From positions 41,637 to 105,636 of the forward strand of contig JACIXC010000011.1 in assembly GCA_014360655.1 (NCBI GenBank): 64,000 bases of DNA, given 5' to 3'. Made by a program: the position numbers and the translations under genes. The DNA is from Actinomycetota bacterium (GTDB taxonomy: Bacteria; Actinomycetota; Geothermincolia; Geothermincolales; RBG-13-55-18). The notes under the pieces are model-generated. The model was not told the DNA's origin. It was given only the letters and a program-made list of their open reading frames with translations, and did not search any database. Shown in pieces: positions 25,954 through 34,012 of this stretch (position 1 is the stretch's first letter; each line of letters starts with the position of its first letter).

Positions 25954-28386
25954 TCAGGGGCTGGCGCCGACCTCGATGATCACCGTCGCGCCGGGGGAGG
26001 CCGTGCTGCCGCCCCCCGGGAACTGGCTGATGACCATCCCCACCAGGGCCGGGTCAGGCGTCGCTCTGGAATATACCTGGTACGTGAAACCGGCCGAGGA
26101 GAGCTTCTGTTTCGCGGCCGCCTCGCTCATGCCCACCACGTTGGGCACCGTCACGTCCGCGGACGGTCCCTTGCTGACGGTGATGACGACGGTGCTCCCG
26201 CGAGACATCACCGTGCCTCCCGGGGGAGATTGCCCGACCACCATGCCCTTGGGCACGAGGCTGGAGTTCACGTAGTTCACGGACACGCTGAAGCCCGCGT
26301 CCTTGAGGGCGGAGGAGGCGGCGGCCTCCTCCATCCCCGTAACGTCGGGAACGGACGCCTCCCTCTGCTGGTCATGGAGGTTGCACCGCTCGGTGGGCTC
26401 CTCGCCGCGGCGGAAGGCCTTCCTCTCCGTGTGGGGGCAGTAGGGGGTGGCGAGGAGGCCGCTCTCCGTGCATATGGTGACGGTGACCGTCTCCTCCTCC
26501 TCTTCCTCGGCCCCGTACTCGGCCTTGGGGAAATCGCTGGGCGGCACGTCCTTGAGGGCCTTCTCGGCGAACTTCTTCCATATCTGGGCGGGGAAGGTCC
26601 CGCCGTACACGGTTATGCCGTGCACGTTGCGCATGGGCACCAGCCCCTGGGGATAGCCCACCCATACCGCGGCCGAGAGGTCGGGGGTGTACCCGCAGAA
26701 CCAGGCATCGGCGTAATTGTCGGTGGTGCCCGTCTTGCCCGCCTGAGGACGGTCGATGCGGGCCGACCTGCCCGTGCCGTGCCGCACGGCGTCCTGGAGG
26801 ATGGAGTTCACCACGGCCGCCACGTCCTCGCGCACCACCCGCTTCCCCTTGGGAATGTTTTCCAGGATAACGTTGCCGTCGGCGTCCGTGACCTTCCTCA
26901 CGCAGATGGGCTCGTAATGCACGCCGTTGCAGGCCAGCGTGCCGAAGGCGCTCGCCATCTCCAGGGGGTTCACCCCGTTGGTCAGGGCTCCCAGGGCGAT
27001 GGAGGGGTAGGGGTCGATCTGCGAGGTGATGCCCATGGCCTTGGCCATCTGCACCACCCTCTGGGGCCCCACGTCGCGGATGAGCCGCGCGAAGACCACG
27101 TTCACCGAGCGCACGGTCGCGGTGTAGACGTTGATGGACCCGTAGCTCGAGCCCTCGCAGTTCTCCACCTTCCACTTGGTCCCGTCGGAGAACTCCAGGG
27201 TGGTGGGGGAGGAATCGTAGGTCTTGTAGGGCGAGATGCCGTTGCTGATGGCCGTGGTGAGGACGAAGACCTTGAAGGCCGAACCGGGCTGGCGGCCGCC
27301 CTGTGCGGCGATGTTGTACTGCAGCTTGGTGAAGTCCTTGCCCCCCACCATGGCCTTGATCTCTCCCGTGCGGGGATCGACGGCGCAGAGGGCGGCGCTG
27401 GGGTCCCCCGGCTTGTTGAGGGTGCTGGCGATGGCCTCCTCGGCGTACCGCTGCATGTCGAGGTCGATGGTCGTGTAAACCCGCAGTCCCCCGCGGAATA
27501 TGATGTCGTCCGGGGAGAGGTCGCCGAAACGGGCCCGCAGGTCCTGGTCCGCCGCGAAGACGTTGTAGAGGTACTTCTTCACGTATTCCACGAAGTAGGG
27601 GGCCACCTGGCTGGGGGCTTCCTCGGGGAGGGGCTTGACCTCCACCGGCTTTGCCTTGGCCTCCGCCGCCTGTGTCCTGGTGATGTAGCCCTGTTCCTCC
27701 ATCTTGTCCAGCACCAGGTCGCGCCTCTTCCTGGCCGCCTCGGGGTTGAGATAGGGGGAGTAGTAATTGGGGATCCTGATCACCGCCGCCAGAAGCGCGG
27801 CCTCCTCCAGGGAGAGTTCCGACGGCTGCTTTCCGAAGAAGGTCTGGGAGGCTGTCTTCACCCCGTAGCAACCCTGTCCGAAATAGACGTCGTTCAGGTA
27901 CATCTCGAGGATCTTGTCCTTGGAGTACCTGCGCTCCAGCTGGTTGGCCAGGCTCGCCTCCTCGATCTTCCTCCAGTAGGTCCTCTCCTTGCCGGTGAGC
28001 GTGTTCTTGACGTACTGCTGCGTGATGGTGGAAGCGCCCTGCACCACCTTTCCCTGCACCACGTTGGTCCAGAAGGCGCGCAGTATCGCTTTCCAGTCCA
28101 CCCCGCCGTGCTGGTAGAAACGCTCGTCCTCGATGGCGATGACCGCGTGCTGGAGATCGGCGCAGACCTCGTCGAGCGAGACCATCTCGCGGTGTTGCTC
28201 GCCGTGCAGCTCGGCGATGACGGTGCCGTCGGCGGCGATGATCTGCGAGGTCTGGTCCATGCGGTGCCTCCCCAGCTTCTCCAGCGCGGGGAGGCCGATG
28301 CCGGTATAGAACCACAGGAAGAAGCCCCCCACAATGAGGCACAGGCAGAGGAAGAAGATCAGGCCTATACGCAGCAGTACCCGCAT
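25954..28386 (-). CDS. Class A penicillin-binding protein with two PASTA domains
   Basis: This bifunctional peptidoglycan glycosyltransferase/transpeptidase has 810 residues. An N-terminal transmembrane anchor (residues ~5-28) is followed by the GT51 domain, with AIEDERFYQHGGVDW near residue 88, QGASTITQQYVKN and the RKIEEASLA block. The transpeptidase domain has PGSAFK (SxxK), SVN and KTGTTDNY boxes. Two PASTA repeats near the C-terminus begin VPDVTGMEEAAA and VPNVVGMSEAAA. They probably sense muropeptides or lipid II, as in actinobacterial and firmicute homologues. A long N-terminal cytoplasmic tail, common in mycobacteria, is absent. Confidence 0.95.
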   Translation of the reverse strand: MRVLLRIGLIFFLCLCLIVGGFFLWFYTGIGLPALEKLGRHRMDQTSQIIAADGTVIAELHGEQHREMVSLDEVCADLQHAVIAIEDERFYQHGGVDWKAILRAFWTNVVQGKVVQGASTITQQYVKNTLTGKERTYWRKIEEASLANQLERRYSKDKILEMYLNDVYFGQGCYGVKTASQTFFGKQPSELSLEEAALLAAVIRIPNYYSPYLNPEAARKRRDLVLDKMEEQGYITRTQAAEAKAKPVEVKPLPEEAPSQVAPYFVEYVKKYLYNVFAADQDLRARFGDLSPDDIIFRGGLRVYTTIDLDMQRYAEEAIASTLNKPGDPSAALCAVDPRTGEIKAMVGGKDFTKLQYNIAAQGGRQPGSAFKVFVLTTAISNGISPYKTYDSSPTTLEFSDGTKWKVENCEGSSYGSINVYTATVRSVNVVFARLIRDVGPQRVVQMAKAMGITSQIDPYPSIALGALTNGVNPLEMASAFGTLACNGVHYEPICVRKVTDADGNVILENIPKGKRVVREDVAAVVNSILQDAVRHGTGRSARIDRPQAGKTGTTDNYADAWFCGYTPDLSAAVWVGYPQGLVPMRNVHGITVYGGTFPAQIWKKFAEKALKDVPPSDFPKAEYGAEEEEEETVTVTICTESGLLATPYCPHTERKAFRRGEEPTERCNLHDQQREASVPDVTGMEEAAASSALKDAGFSVSVNYVNSSLVPKGMVVGQSPPGGTVMSRGSTVVITVSKGPSADVTVPNVVGMSEAAAKQKLSSAGFTYQVYSRATPDPALVGMVISQFPGGGSTASPGATVIIEVGASP

Positions 28387-28680
28387 GGCGCTCGTAGCAC
28401 CCCGCTTTCAGACTCTGTATCGACCGTCTCTATTATAGCAACCTGCACGGATCCCGCAGCGGAAGCTGTTGATCCCGTGCGGGCGACCGTACGCTGATCC
28501 CGTGTAGAAGCCTGTTTCGTCTTGAACGGCGTCCTTCGACAATACATAACCCATATTTTCTTGGACGCATCATCTTGGCCATTAGATTCCTGCAAGATAT
28601 TTCCTCGATATTCCCATGCCTCCTTCATTTTTTCAGGCGTTTCTTTAGCCGCTGGCACGGCGCAAATATGCTTGCTATGC
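28387..28680. other. Gene-free 5' flank of the penicillin-binding protein gene
   Basis: This ~290-bp stretch is AT-richer than its surroundings. A minus-strand open frame of 97 codons covers it but has no convincing ribosome site or family resemblance. I see nothing assignable beyond likely promoter sequence for the minus-strand gene. Confidence 0.4.
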
Positions 28681-28709
28681 TTGATAATCCCAGGATGAAA
28701 TGGTATACA
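28681..28709 (+). promoter_or_regulatory. Strong promoter for a leader or small RNA
   Basis: TTGATA (28681-28686) and TATACA (28704-28709) are spaced by exactly 17 bp. Transcription would begin near 28716, more than 400 bp before the next gene, and would meet the terminator at 28895-28932. Confidence 0.65.
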
Positions 28710-28715
28710 ATGTAT

Positions 28716-28932
28716 GAATTTATAAGCTAGGACATTTATGGGGAAGAAAAGGGGTGCAATAAGAGGTTTAAACTCTCACTTAATGGGTATCTTACGAAAG
28801 CAGCGCGTGTTTACGTATCCTGTTCGTAAGAACTTGGGAAGCGATGATCCCCGGTTTGAAGTCTGGTCACCTGAACCGGGAGGAGCTAGTGGTGAAACCG
28901 GCCTGATCGGATACGCGGTTGGCCGGTTTTTT
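28716..28932 (+). ncRNA. Candidate ~215-nt small RNA or attenuated 5' leader
   Basis: The stretch between the promoter and a U-tract hairpin contains a perfect 7-bp hairpin, CCCGGTT (28850-28856) with AACCGGG (28874-28880). The next hairpin starts with AAACCGG (28895-28901), which can pair with CCGGTTT (28851-28857) instead. The two structures are therefore mutually exclusive, as in attenuators and riboswitches. I compared it by eye with SRP RNA, 6S, c-di-GMP, fluoride and ZTP riboswitches and saw no match. If the terminator is bypassed, the transcript would reach the gene at 29133. Confidence 0.5.
28895..28932 (+). terminator. Rho-independent terminator
   Basis: The perfect 9-bp stem AAACCGGCC (28895-28903) / GGCCGGTTT (28921-28929) has a 17-nt loop and continues into a run of six T. 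Confidence 0.75.
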
Positions 28933-29008
28933 CGTGGAAAGGGAGGCATTACGGCAAAGGGGTGAGTGAGTAGGCGCGTATTAATGGTCTCGGAAGGAAA
29001 GCGATTAT

Positions 29009-29022
29009 TTAAACTAGTTTAA
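29009..29022. promoter_or_regulatory. 14-bp palindrome, possible operator
   Basis: TTAAACTAGTTTAA is a perfect palindrome in an AT-rich patch 110 bp before the IPT-domain gene. Its size and symmetry fit a dimeric repressor site; no regulator is assigned. Confidence 0.4.
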
Positions 29023-29028
29023 TATGAA

Positions 29029-29087
29029 GGGGCAGCTGCCACTGCCCCTAGGCACACTGTGAGCCCGGCTAGGCCTTTAGTGCACCC
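29029..29087 (+). other. Structured element, copy 1 of a repeated motif
   Basis: A hairpin GGGGCAG (29029-29035) / CTGCCCC (29042-29048) is followed by GTGAGCCCGGCTAGGCCTTT within a stem-like context (GGCACACT ... AGTGCACC). The same motif core returns at 30238-30256 before the next genes. It ends 46 bp before the gene at 29133, so a cis-acting RNA or DNA element is likely. It resembles no family I can name. Confidence 0.5.
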
Positions 29088-29132
29088 ATATTTAATTTTA
29101 ATACAAGTCGGCCGCCAAGGGAAGGGGTTGCC

Positions 29133-30170
29133 ATGAAGTTGCCTTTAAGGAGCCTGCTAAAAAAGCGAGAAGCGGAAGATGCGCTCCTGGGAGAACCCGG
29201 ATGGGTGTCCCCCGGAGACCCAGCGCGGGGAAAACCGATCCCGACAGGGCGGTTGCTTGTGTATGTTTCCATGGCTCTGTGGTTTTCCGTCATGGCATCG
29301 CTTTTGAGCACGGAAAGCCTGGCGCCCACCATGGCCTTGTGGAGCGACACGGAGACGGTGGTGGCGGTTATAAGGATCGACCGCCCGGAAAGCGCGGGGG
29401 ACGTGAATGCGCCCGTTCCGTCCCTGCTTTCCGTGGAGCCCGCGGTGCTCCCCGCGGATGCGGTGTCGGAGGTGATCGTGGAGGGCGCCAACCTGGGTAC
29501 GGGGTTTGCGCTGTCGCTGTGGAAAGAGGGGGTGGCGGTCGAGTGCCTCCAGGTGAAGGGTCTGGATGGCGGACGCCACGCCTGCACCTTCGACCTGAGG
29601 GGAGCGGGCACGGGGACCTTCAACCTGACCGTGAAGACCATGGAGGGGCTGGAAGCCACCCTCCCCGCCTGCATCACCGTTCTCGCGCAAAAGGAACCGG
29701 GGAAGAGCCCGTCACCCACGGGGACGGGGGGCGGGGGAGGCGAAAGCGGTTCCGGGACCCCGGGCGCGGGGAACGCGGACATGCCGGCGGCGCCCGGCGG
29801 GATCGGCGACGGAGCGGCACCGGGCGGGCCCGCCCCGGAAAGCCCCGGGGAGCAGGGAGGAGCCGACGGGGTACGCGATAAAGGCCCGGCGCCGGGAGGC
29901 ATCGGGGCGTTCAGGGTGACGCCGTCCACGGTGAGCGCGGCGCTCTCCGTCGATCTCCTCATCGAGGGAGGGACCTTCTACGCGGGGTTGCGGGCCAGGA
30001 TGACGCAGGCCGGTTCCGTGGCCTGGAGCGTCTCATGCGAGATCCTTAGCGAGACCCAGATGCGGTGCAGGTTCAACCTGGCGGGGATGGCTCCGGGGAT
30101 CTACAAGCTGGAGATCACCGACTACCAGGGCCAGGTTATCTATAACGTGGGCTACGTGAAGGTGATCTGA
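29133..30170 (+). CDS. Secreted protein with two IPT/TIG-like domains
   Basis: This 345-residue protein has a charged N-terminal stretch, then a hydrophobic segment (LLVYVSMALWFSVMASLLS, ~42-60) and ALWSDTETV. That sequence resembles the start of SipW-processed TasA/camelysin proteins. Two all-beta domains follow: SVEPAVLPADAVSEVIVEGANLG near 105 and RVTPSTVSAALSVDLLIEGG near 265. Both have the '-P-xxx-V-IEG-' opening of IPT/TIG or PKD-like domains. A Gly/Pro/Ala linker of ~70 residues separates them. No C-terminal anchor is visible. It probably acts at the cell surface with the TasA-like gene downstream. GGAAGGGG lies near the ATG. Confidence 0.7.
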   Translation: MKLPLRSLLKKREAEDALLGEPGWVSPGDPARGKPIPTGRLLVYVSMALWFSVMASLLSTESLAPTMALWSDTETVVAVIRIDRPESAGDVNAPVPSLLSVEPAVLPADAVSEVIVEGANLGTGFALSLWKEGVAVECLQVKGLDGGRHACTFDLRGAGTGTFNLTVKTMEGLEATLPACITVLAQKEPGKSPSPTGTGGGGGESGSGTPGAGNADMPAAPGGIGDGAAPGGPAPESPGEQGGADGVRDKGPAPGGIGAFRVTPSTVSAALSVDLLIEGGTFYAGLRARMTQAGSVAWSVSCEILSETQMRCRFNLAGMAPGIYKLEITDYQGQVIYNVGYVKVI

Positions 30171-30185
30171 GCGGAAGGAGGAAAC

Positions 30186-30272
30186 GGAAAGCGGGTACGC
30201 GTTACGCGGCAAATGCATGGGTGCTGTAGGTATGTTGTGAGCCCGGCTAGGCTTTTCGTGTACCCGCTTTCC
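30186..30272 (+). other. Structured element, copy 2, closed by a 13-bp stem
   Basis: GGAAAGCGGGTAC (30186-30198) pairs perfectly with GTACCCGCTTTCC (30260-30272). Inside lies TTGTGAGCCCGGCTAGGCTTTT, almost the same as the core at 29059-29077. The long perfect stem argues for an RNA fold, or an inverted-repeat element, between the IPT-domain gene and the small peptide gene. Confidence 0.55.
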
Positions 30273-30463
30273 TTAATAGGGTCCGATGGCAGGCATGAAA
30301 GCGGCGGGAGTGGGACCAGCCTGCCATGTAGCGAGTAGGGGATCACATGTTAGGGCGAAGGGGAGCTCAGCAAGAGGGAGAGCCGGTGAGTCCCTTGCCG
30401 GGAAATCGTTGGGGCCGGACGCTACCTCGCATCGCGGCGCCGAATACGCGACGAAAGGAGGTG

Positions 30464-30559
30464 ATGGCGAAGGACACCCACAACATGGATCTCGGCGCCG
30501 GAAGAGGTTGTAGATACGACGATCGATGCTCGACTCATGGGGATTGTAGCGAGCCCTGA
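30464..30559 (+). CDS. 31-residue Cys-containing peptide
   Basis: A near-perfect Shine-Dalgarno site, AAAGGAGG, lies directly before ATG 30464. It opens a 31-codon frame, MAKDTHNMDLGAG, then RGCRYDDRCSTHGDCSEP, with Cys at 16, 22 and 28. There is no signal peptide. It ends 13 bp before the TasA-like start, whose own site AAGGAGG overlaps its last codons, so translational coupling is likely. It could be a leader peptide, a small metal-binding peptide or a modified-peptide precursor. I recognise no family. Confidence 0.45.
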   Translation: MAKDTHNMDLGAGRGCRYDDRCSTHGDCSEP

Positions 30560-30572
30560 AAAGGAGGGAAAA

Positions 30573-31151
30573 ATGAAGAAGGTGCTGTTGCTCGGGGTGG
30601 CCATCGCCCTGGTGACCGCCATGGTGGGACTGGGAGTGCACGCGCAGTTCCAGGACACCGAAGGAGCCTTGACCAAGATCAAGGCCGGCAAGCTGGACCT
30701 GAAGGTGAACGGCGGGGATAGTGTAGTCGTGCACGAATACAATTGCGTGAAGCCCGGCGACTGCACCTGCTGCCATCCTGTCAAGTACACGCTTACTAAC
30801 ATTGGGTGCGTAAATGGCTATCTCGACCTGAAAATCAAGGTCGACGAATACGAGAACGATCTGGTAGAGCCGGAGTCAGAGGCGGGAGATATAACCCCCA
30901 GCGTTGGTGAACTGGGAGAGCATCTCGGGATAATGCTGTGGATCGACGATTCATCCAACGACAAGATACTCTACAAGGGATTGTTGAAGGACATGCCTGC
31001 ATGCATTGATATCGACGAGATGCTTGCCGGTCATGATTACGATCTTATCGTCGATTGCTGGTGGTGGGCTCCCTCCGCCACGGACAGCCAGGCGATGACG
31101 GACTCCGTCGAGCTGTCCCTGACCTTCTCGCTGCAGCAGTTCAAGGACTGA
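30573..31151 (+). CDS. TasA/camelysin-like SipW-dependent surface protein
   Basis: The 192-residue protein starts at the ATG behind AAGGAGGG. Its signal peptide, KKVLLLGVAIALVTAMVGLG, ends in VHAQFQDTEGALT, close to the TasA/CalY cleavage context (A-F-F-D-T). The mature part is beta-rich (KIKAGKLDLKVNGGD, YTLTNIGCVNGYLDLKI). TasA proteins form the protein fibres of Bacillus biofilms. A Cys-rich insert (NCVKPGDCTCCHPVKY) and a CWWW segment are unusual and could allow metal binding or cross-links. The SipW-type peptidase downstream is its likely processing enzyme. Confidence 0.75.
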   Translation: MKKVLLLGVAIALVTAMVGLGVHAQFQDTEGALTKIKAGKLDLKVNGGDSVVVHEYNCVKPGDCTCCHPVKYTLTNIGCVNGYLDLKIKVDEYENDLVEPESEAGDITPSVGELGEHLGIMLWIDDSSNDKILYKGLLKDMPACIDIDEMLAGHDYDLIVDCWWWAPSATDSQAMTDSVELSLTFSLQQFKD

Positions 31152-31176
31152 GAGGGTCGCAAGCACATTGTCTTGT

Positions 31177-31209
31177 CCCCAGCCCGGACGCAATTTGTTC
31201 GGGCTGGGG
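31177..31209 (+). other. 10-bp hairpin between the TasA-like and signal peptidase genes
   Basis: CCCCAGCCCG and CGGGCTGGGG form a perfect stem around a 13-nt loop. There is no T run, so it is more likely an mRNA 3'-end stabiliser or partial attenuator that sets a higher level of the fibre protein than of the peptidase. Confidence 0.5.
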
Positions 31210-31401
31210 GCTCGATCATTCATGGTGTTTCCAGCCCAAGGAGGGTTGTAGGAGATTGGAAGCTGGTGACGGGCGGAAGGGATTAATGGTCCGGGAAAAA
31301 CCCGTGTTTCTTGCCGTCAATGGGATGACCCTCCTGGGGAAGCGCGCAAGATTGCTCGCCCGCATGCCTGGCGAGCCCGATGAGGTGGATGGGAGAACGA
31401 C

Positions 31402-32043
31402 ATGACGAACATGACAATCGATCAAACGGGCGGGTCGGCGGCAGGCTTACTCGGGATCGTGCACAACAAACGCGCCCGGAAGCTGGCCAAGGTCCTGGGA
31501 TGGATGGCCACCATTACCCTGTTCGGCATCCTCCTCCTTACGAGCTTCCTGATGATCGCCCCGTTGTTCGGGATGCAGGCCTACACGGTGCTTTCCGGGT
31601 CCATGGAGCCGGCCTTGAAGGTGGGGGGGATCACCGTATGCAAATCGGTCCCCGTGGAGAGCATAAAAGTCGGGGATATAATAGCCTTCAACAGCCTTGA
31701 AGGCGTGAAGGTGACCCACCGGGTGATAAGTGTCGCCGATGAGGGCGGCACGTTGATGTTCCGTACCAAGGGAGACGCCAATGAGGAACCGGATCCCGAC
31801 GAGTTTTCCATAAGCGGTAACACCGTACACAAGGTCGTCTTCCATATCCCTTACCTGGGCTACGTCTATAACTTCATACGAAACAAGCTCGTCTTTATCA
31901 CCATCATCATGGGCTCCGCCCTGCTGCTTCTGGCGATCCTCGGGAAGGAGATGCGAGCCACCCTGTCCGAGTTCAGGAGCAGGAGGAAGGATGTCTCCAC
32001 GGGTGCGAGTATGCCGGACTCCGACGGCGCTGGGAAACAATAA
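31402..32043 (+). CDS. Signal peptidase I, SipW/archaeal (ER) type
   Basis: A membrane segment at residues ~33-55 precedes the catalytic block VLSGSMEP, with nucleophile Ser67. In place of the Lys of ordinary bacterial enzymes there is His106 in VTHRV, as in SipW and archaeal/eukaryotic enzymes. KGDANEEPDP supplies the Asp near 125. A second membrane segment (LVFITIIMGSALLLLAIL) is near the C-terminus. It should cleave the TasA-like protein and perhaps the IPT-domain protein upstream. GGGAG lies 6 bp before the ATG. Confidence 0.9.
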   Translation: MTNMTIDQTGGSAAGLLGIVHNKRARKLAKVLGWMATITLFGILLLTSFLMIAPLFGMQAYTVLSGSMEPALKVGGITVCKSVPVESIKVGDIIAFNSLEGVKVTHRVISVADEGGTLMFRTKGDANEEPDPDEFSISGNTVHKVVFHIPYLGYVYNFIRNKLVFITIIMGSALLLLAILGKEMRATLSEFRSRRKDVSTGASMPDSDGAGKQ

Positions 32044-32503
32044 AGGCTCTATCGGAGGCGCAGGGGCTTATTTAACGGTGACGTGCCCGACTTCGACGGC
32101 GCCGGTGAGCGATGAAGGTGCCGGGGAGCGATGAAACATATGACCTGCGCATGAGGTCGGGGGCAGGGGGGTGAGGTGCCGGATGTAACAGCGCCTCGCC
32201 TCCCGCAGGCCATAGCGGCTACGCGGAGTCCGAGGTATAAGGGTTAAGAGCCAGGGGCAACCCGTTGGGAGCCTAAGCATAGAGGGATCTTGCATGTGGA
32301 GGCCGGACTTGCGCGCCCGGGCGCGGGCCCGGCCTTCTTAACCGCCGCCGGCGATGCGACGAGGACCGTGAATCGCCGTTCGCAGTGCGACGGGGATGGT
32401 TTTACCTCGCGCGCGTGTTATAACCCCGCGCAATCCCGCCGGCCCCTACCCAAGGCAAGGTATGTGCTGCTATCCTATGTCCTGTATGGAGGGGGAGCAA
32501 TCA
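32044..32503. other. 460-bp non-coding stretch before tyrS
   Basis: I see no supported gene. A GC-rich hairpin at 32301-32334 (GGCCGG ... GCGCCCGGGCGC ... CCGGCC) is followed by TTCTTA and may end the surface-module transcript. I looked for T-box features before tyrS and did not find a clear specifier or antiterminator. Confidence 0.5.
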
Positions 32504-33760
32504 ATGTCGCTGGTGAAGGACCTGGATTACCAGATGGAGGTCATCCTCTCGGGGGCGGTGGACTGCCTCCCCGAGGGGGACCTGCGCGCCAAGGTGGAGC
32601 GGTCCATCGCCGAGAACCGCCCGCTGCGCATCAAGTTCGGGGTGGACCCCACGCGCCCGGACCTCCACCTGGGGCACGCCGTGCCGCTGCGCAAGCTGCG
32701 CCAGTTCCAGGACCTGGGGCACACCGCCATCCTCCTCATCGGGGACTTCACCGCGCGCGTGGGGGACCCCTCCGCCCGAGACGTCACCCGGCCCCAGCTC
32801 TCCGCGGAGGAGGTGAGGGACAACGCGGAGACCTACGCGGAGCAGGCCTTCCGTATCCTGGACCGCGGGCGCACCGTCCTCGAGTACAACAGCCGCTGGC
32901 TGGCCCCCCTGACCTTCGAGGAGCTGCTCCGCCTGACCTCGCACTTCACCGTGGCCCGCCTCCTGGAAAGGGACGACTTCGCCCGGCGTTACGCCGAGAA
33001 CCTCTCCATAGGGCTACACGAATTCCTCTACCCGGTGATGCAGGCCTACGACTCCGTGGCCCTGGAAGCGGACGTGGAGATAGGCGGCACGGACCAGATC
33101 TTCAACCTGCTGGCGGGAAGGGAGCTGCAGAGGGCCCTGGGGCAGGAGCCCCAGAGCGTGCTCACCCTGCCCATCCTGGTGGGGCTGGACGGCGAGAAGA
33201 AGATGTCCAAGAGCCTGGGCAACCACGTGGGGCTCACCGACCCGCCCGAGGAGATGTTCGGCAAGCTCATGTCGCTGGACGATATCCTCATGCCCGACTA
33301 CTTCCGCCTCACCACCGACCTGGAGCCGGCGGAGGTGGACGCCATCGAGCGCGACCTGGCGCAGGGGAGGCTACATCCTGCCCGGGCGAAGAGGCGGCTG
33401 GCCCGCGAGGTGGTGCGCCTCTACTGGGGGGAGGAGGCGGCCGAGGCGGCGGAGGCCGCCTTCGACCGCGTCTTCGTGGAGAGGGAGCTGCCCGAGGAGG
33501 TCCCGGAGGTGGAGATCGCCGCGGGGGAAATGGAGGAAGGGAGCATCTGGCTGCCGCGGCTGCTCGTCCTCGCGGGCCTGGCTTCCTCCACCAGCGAGGG
33601 AAAGCGCCTCATCGCGCAGGGCGGCATAAAGGTGGGGGGGAGCGTCGTCCGCGACCAGGATTTCGCGGTGGCGGCCGAGGACGTCGAGGGCCTCGTCCTC
33701 CAGAAGGGAAAGCGCCATTTCCGCAGGTTGAGGGCGGGCAAGAGGGACGGCGGTCCGTGA
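32504..33760 (+). CDS. tyrS: Tyrosyl-tRNA synthetase
   Basis: TyrRS charges tRNA-Tyr. The class I HIGH motif is present as HLGH at residues 55-58 (DPTRPDLHLGHAV) and KMSKSLGN near 230. The C-terminal S4 RNA-binding domain has RLLVLAGLASSTSEGKRLI. At 418 residues it is full length. I start at ATG 32504, with GGAGGGGGAG upstream; upstream in-frame codons look like leader. The early FGVDPTRPDLHLGH arrangement is that of the TyrZ-like bacterial subgroup. Confidence 0.95.
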   Translation: MSLVKDLDYQMEVILSGAVDCLPEGDLRAKVERSIAENRPLRIKFGVDPTRPDLHLGHAVPLRKLRQFQDLGHTAILLIGDFTARVGDPSARDVTRPQLSAEEVRDNAETYAEQAFRILDRGRTVLEYNSRWLAPLTFEELLRLTSHFTVARLLERDDFARRYAENLSIGLHEFLYPVMQAYDSVALEADVEIGGTDQIFNLLAGRELQRALGQEPQSVLTLPILVGLDGEKKMSKSLGNHVGLTDPPEEMFGKLMSLDDILMPDYFRLTTDLEPAEVDAIERDLAQGRLHPARAKRRLAREVVRLYWGEEAAEAAEAAFDRVFVERELPEEVPEVEIAAGEMEEGSIWLPRLLVLAGLASSTSEGKRLIAQGGIKVGGSVVRDQDFAVAAEDVEGLVLQKGKRHFRRLRAGKRDGGP

Positions 33761-33791
33761 AAAAGACGGCTGGACGGGCGCGCCGGGCGGT

Positions 33792-33820
33792 TTGACACGT
33801 CCCCGCCGCGGTGATAACAT
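33792..33820 (+). promoter_or_regulatory. Possible upstream rRNA promoter
   Basis: TTGACA (33792-33797) and TAACAT (33815-33820) have 17-bp spacing. It lies upstream of the tyrS terminator hairpin, so its output may not reach the 16S gene. Confidence 0.45.
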
Positions 33821-33914
33821 GAAAATGCGGTACAGTCCGCCGGGTTATAACCCGATTGAAAGAAGGAGGCGGTTATCCGGACGCTTATGAAAAGATCGGG
33901 GTAGCAGGAGCCGG

Positions 33915-33939
33915 ATACCGCTTCGAAAGCGGTATTTTT
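33915..33939 (+). terminator. Terminator after tyrS
   Basis: ATACCGCTT / AAGCGGTAT form a 9-bp stem with a 3-nt loop, followed by TTTTTA. Confidence 0.8.
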
Positions 33940-33951
33940 AGTGCCGCTTCA

Positions 33952-33980
33952 TTGACAGTCAAGCACGTACATGCTACCTT
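33952..33980 (+). promoter_or_regulatory. 16S rRNA promoter
   Basis: TTGACA (33952-33957) and TACCTT (33975-33980) are 17 bp apart. They lie downstream of the terminator and about 30 bp before the 5' strand of the 16S processing stem. Confidence 0.65.
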
Positions 33981-34012
33981 GTAGCCTTGTTGCGTTCGGC
34001 GCAAGGTACGGG

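Noticed and set aside
28365..28658. 97-codon minus-strand open frame upstream of the penicillin-binding protein
   Set aside because: It overlaps that gene's start in another frame and has no ribosome site or recognisable motif.
28840..28932. SRP RNA, c-di-GMP, fluoride or ZTP riboswitch
   Set aside because: A GGGA-capped hairpin recalled SRP RNA, but the conserved internal loop does not match. None of the riboswitch consensus sequences fits.
28738..28965. 75-codon plus-strand open frame in the leader region
   Set aside because: It spans both hairpins and the terminator and shows no family resemblance; a non-coding leader explains the region better.
29051..30272. GEMM (c-di-GMP-I) riboswitch before the surface genes
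   Set aside because: The AGCCGGGC piece on the minus strand recalls it, but the GGGCAAA and ACGCAAAGCC elements are missing and the orientation is wrong.
32044..32503. T-box leader before tyrS
   Set aside because: No clear TGGNACCGCG-like T-box sequence or antiterminator was found.
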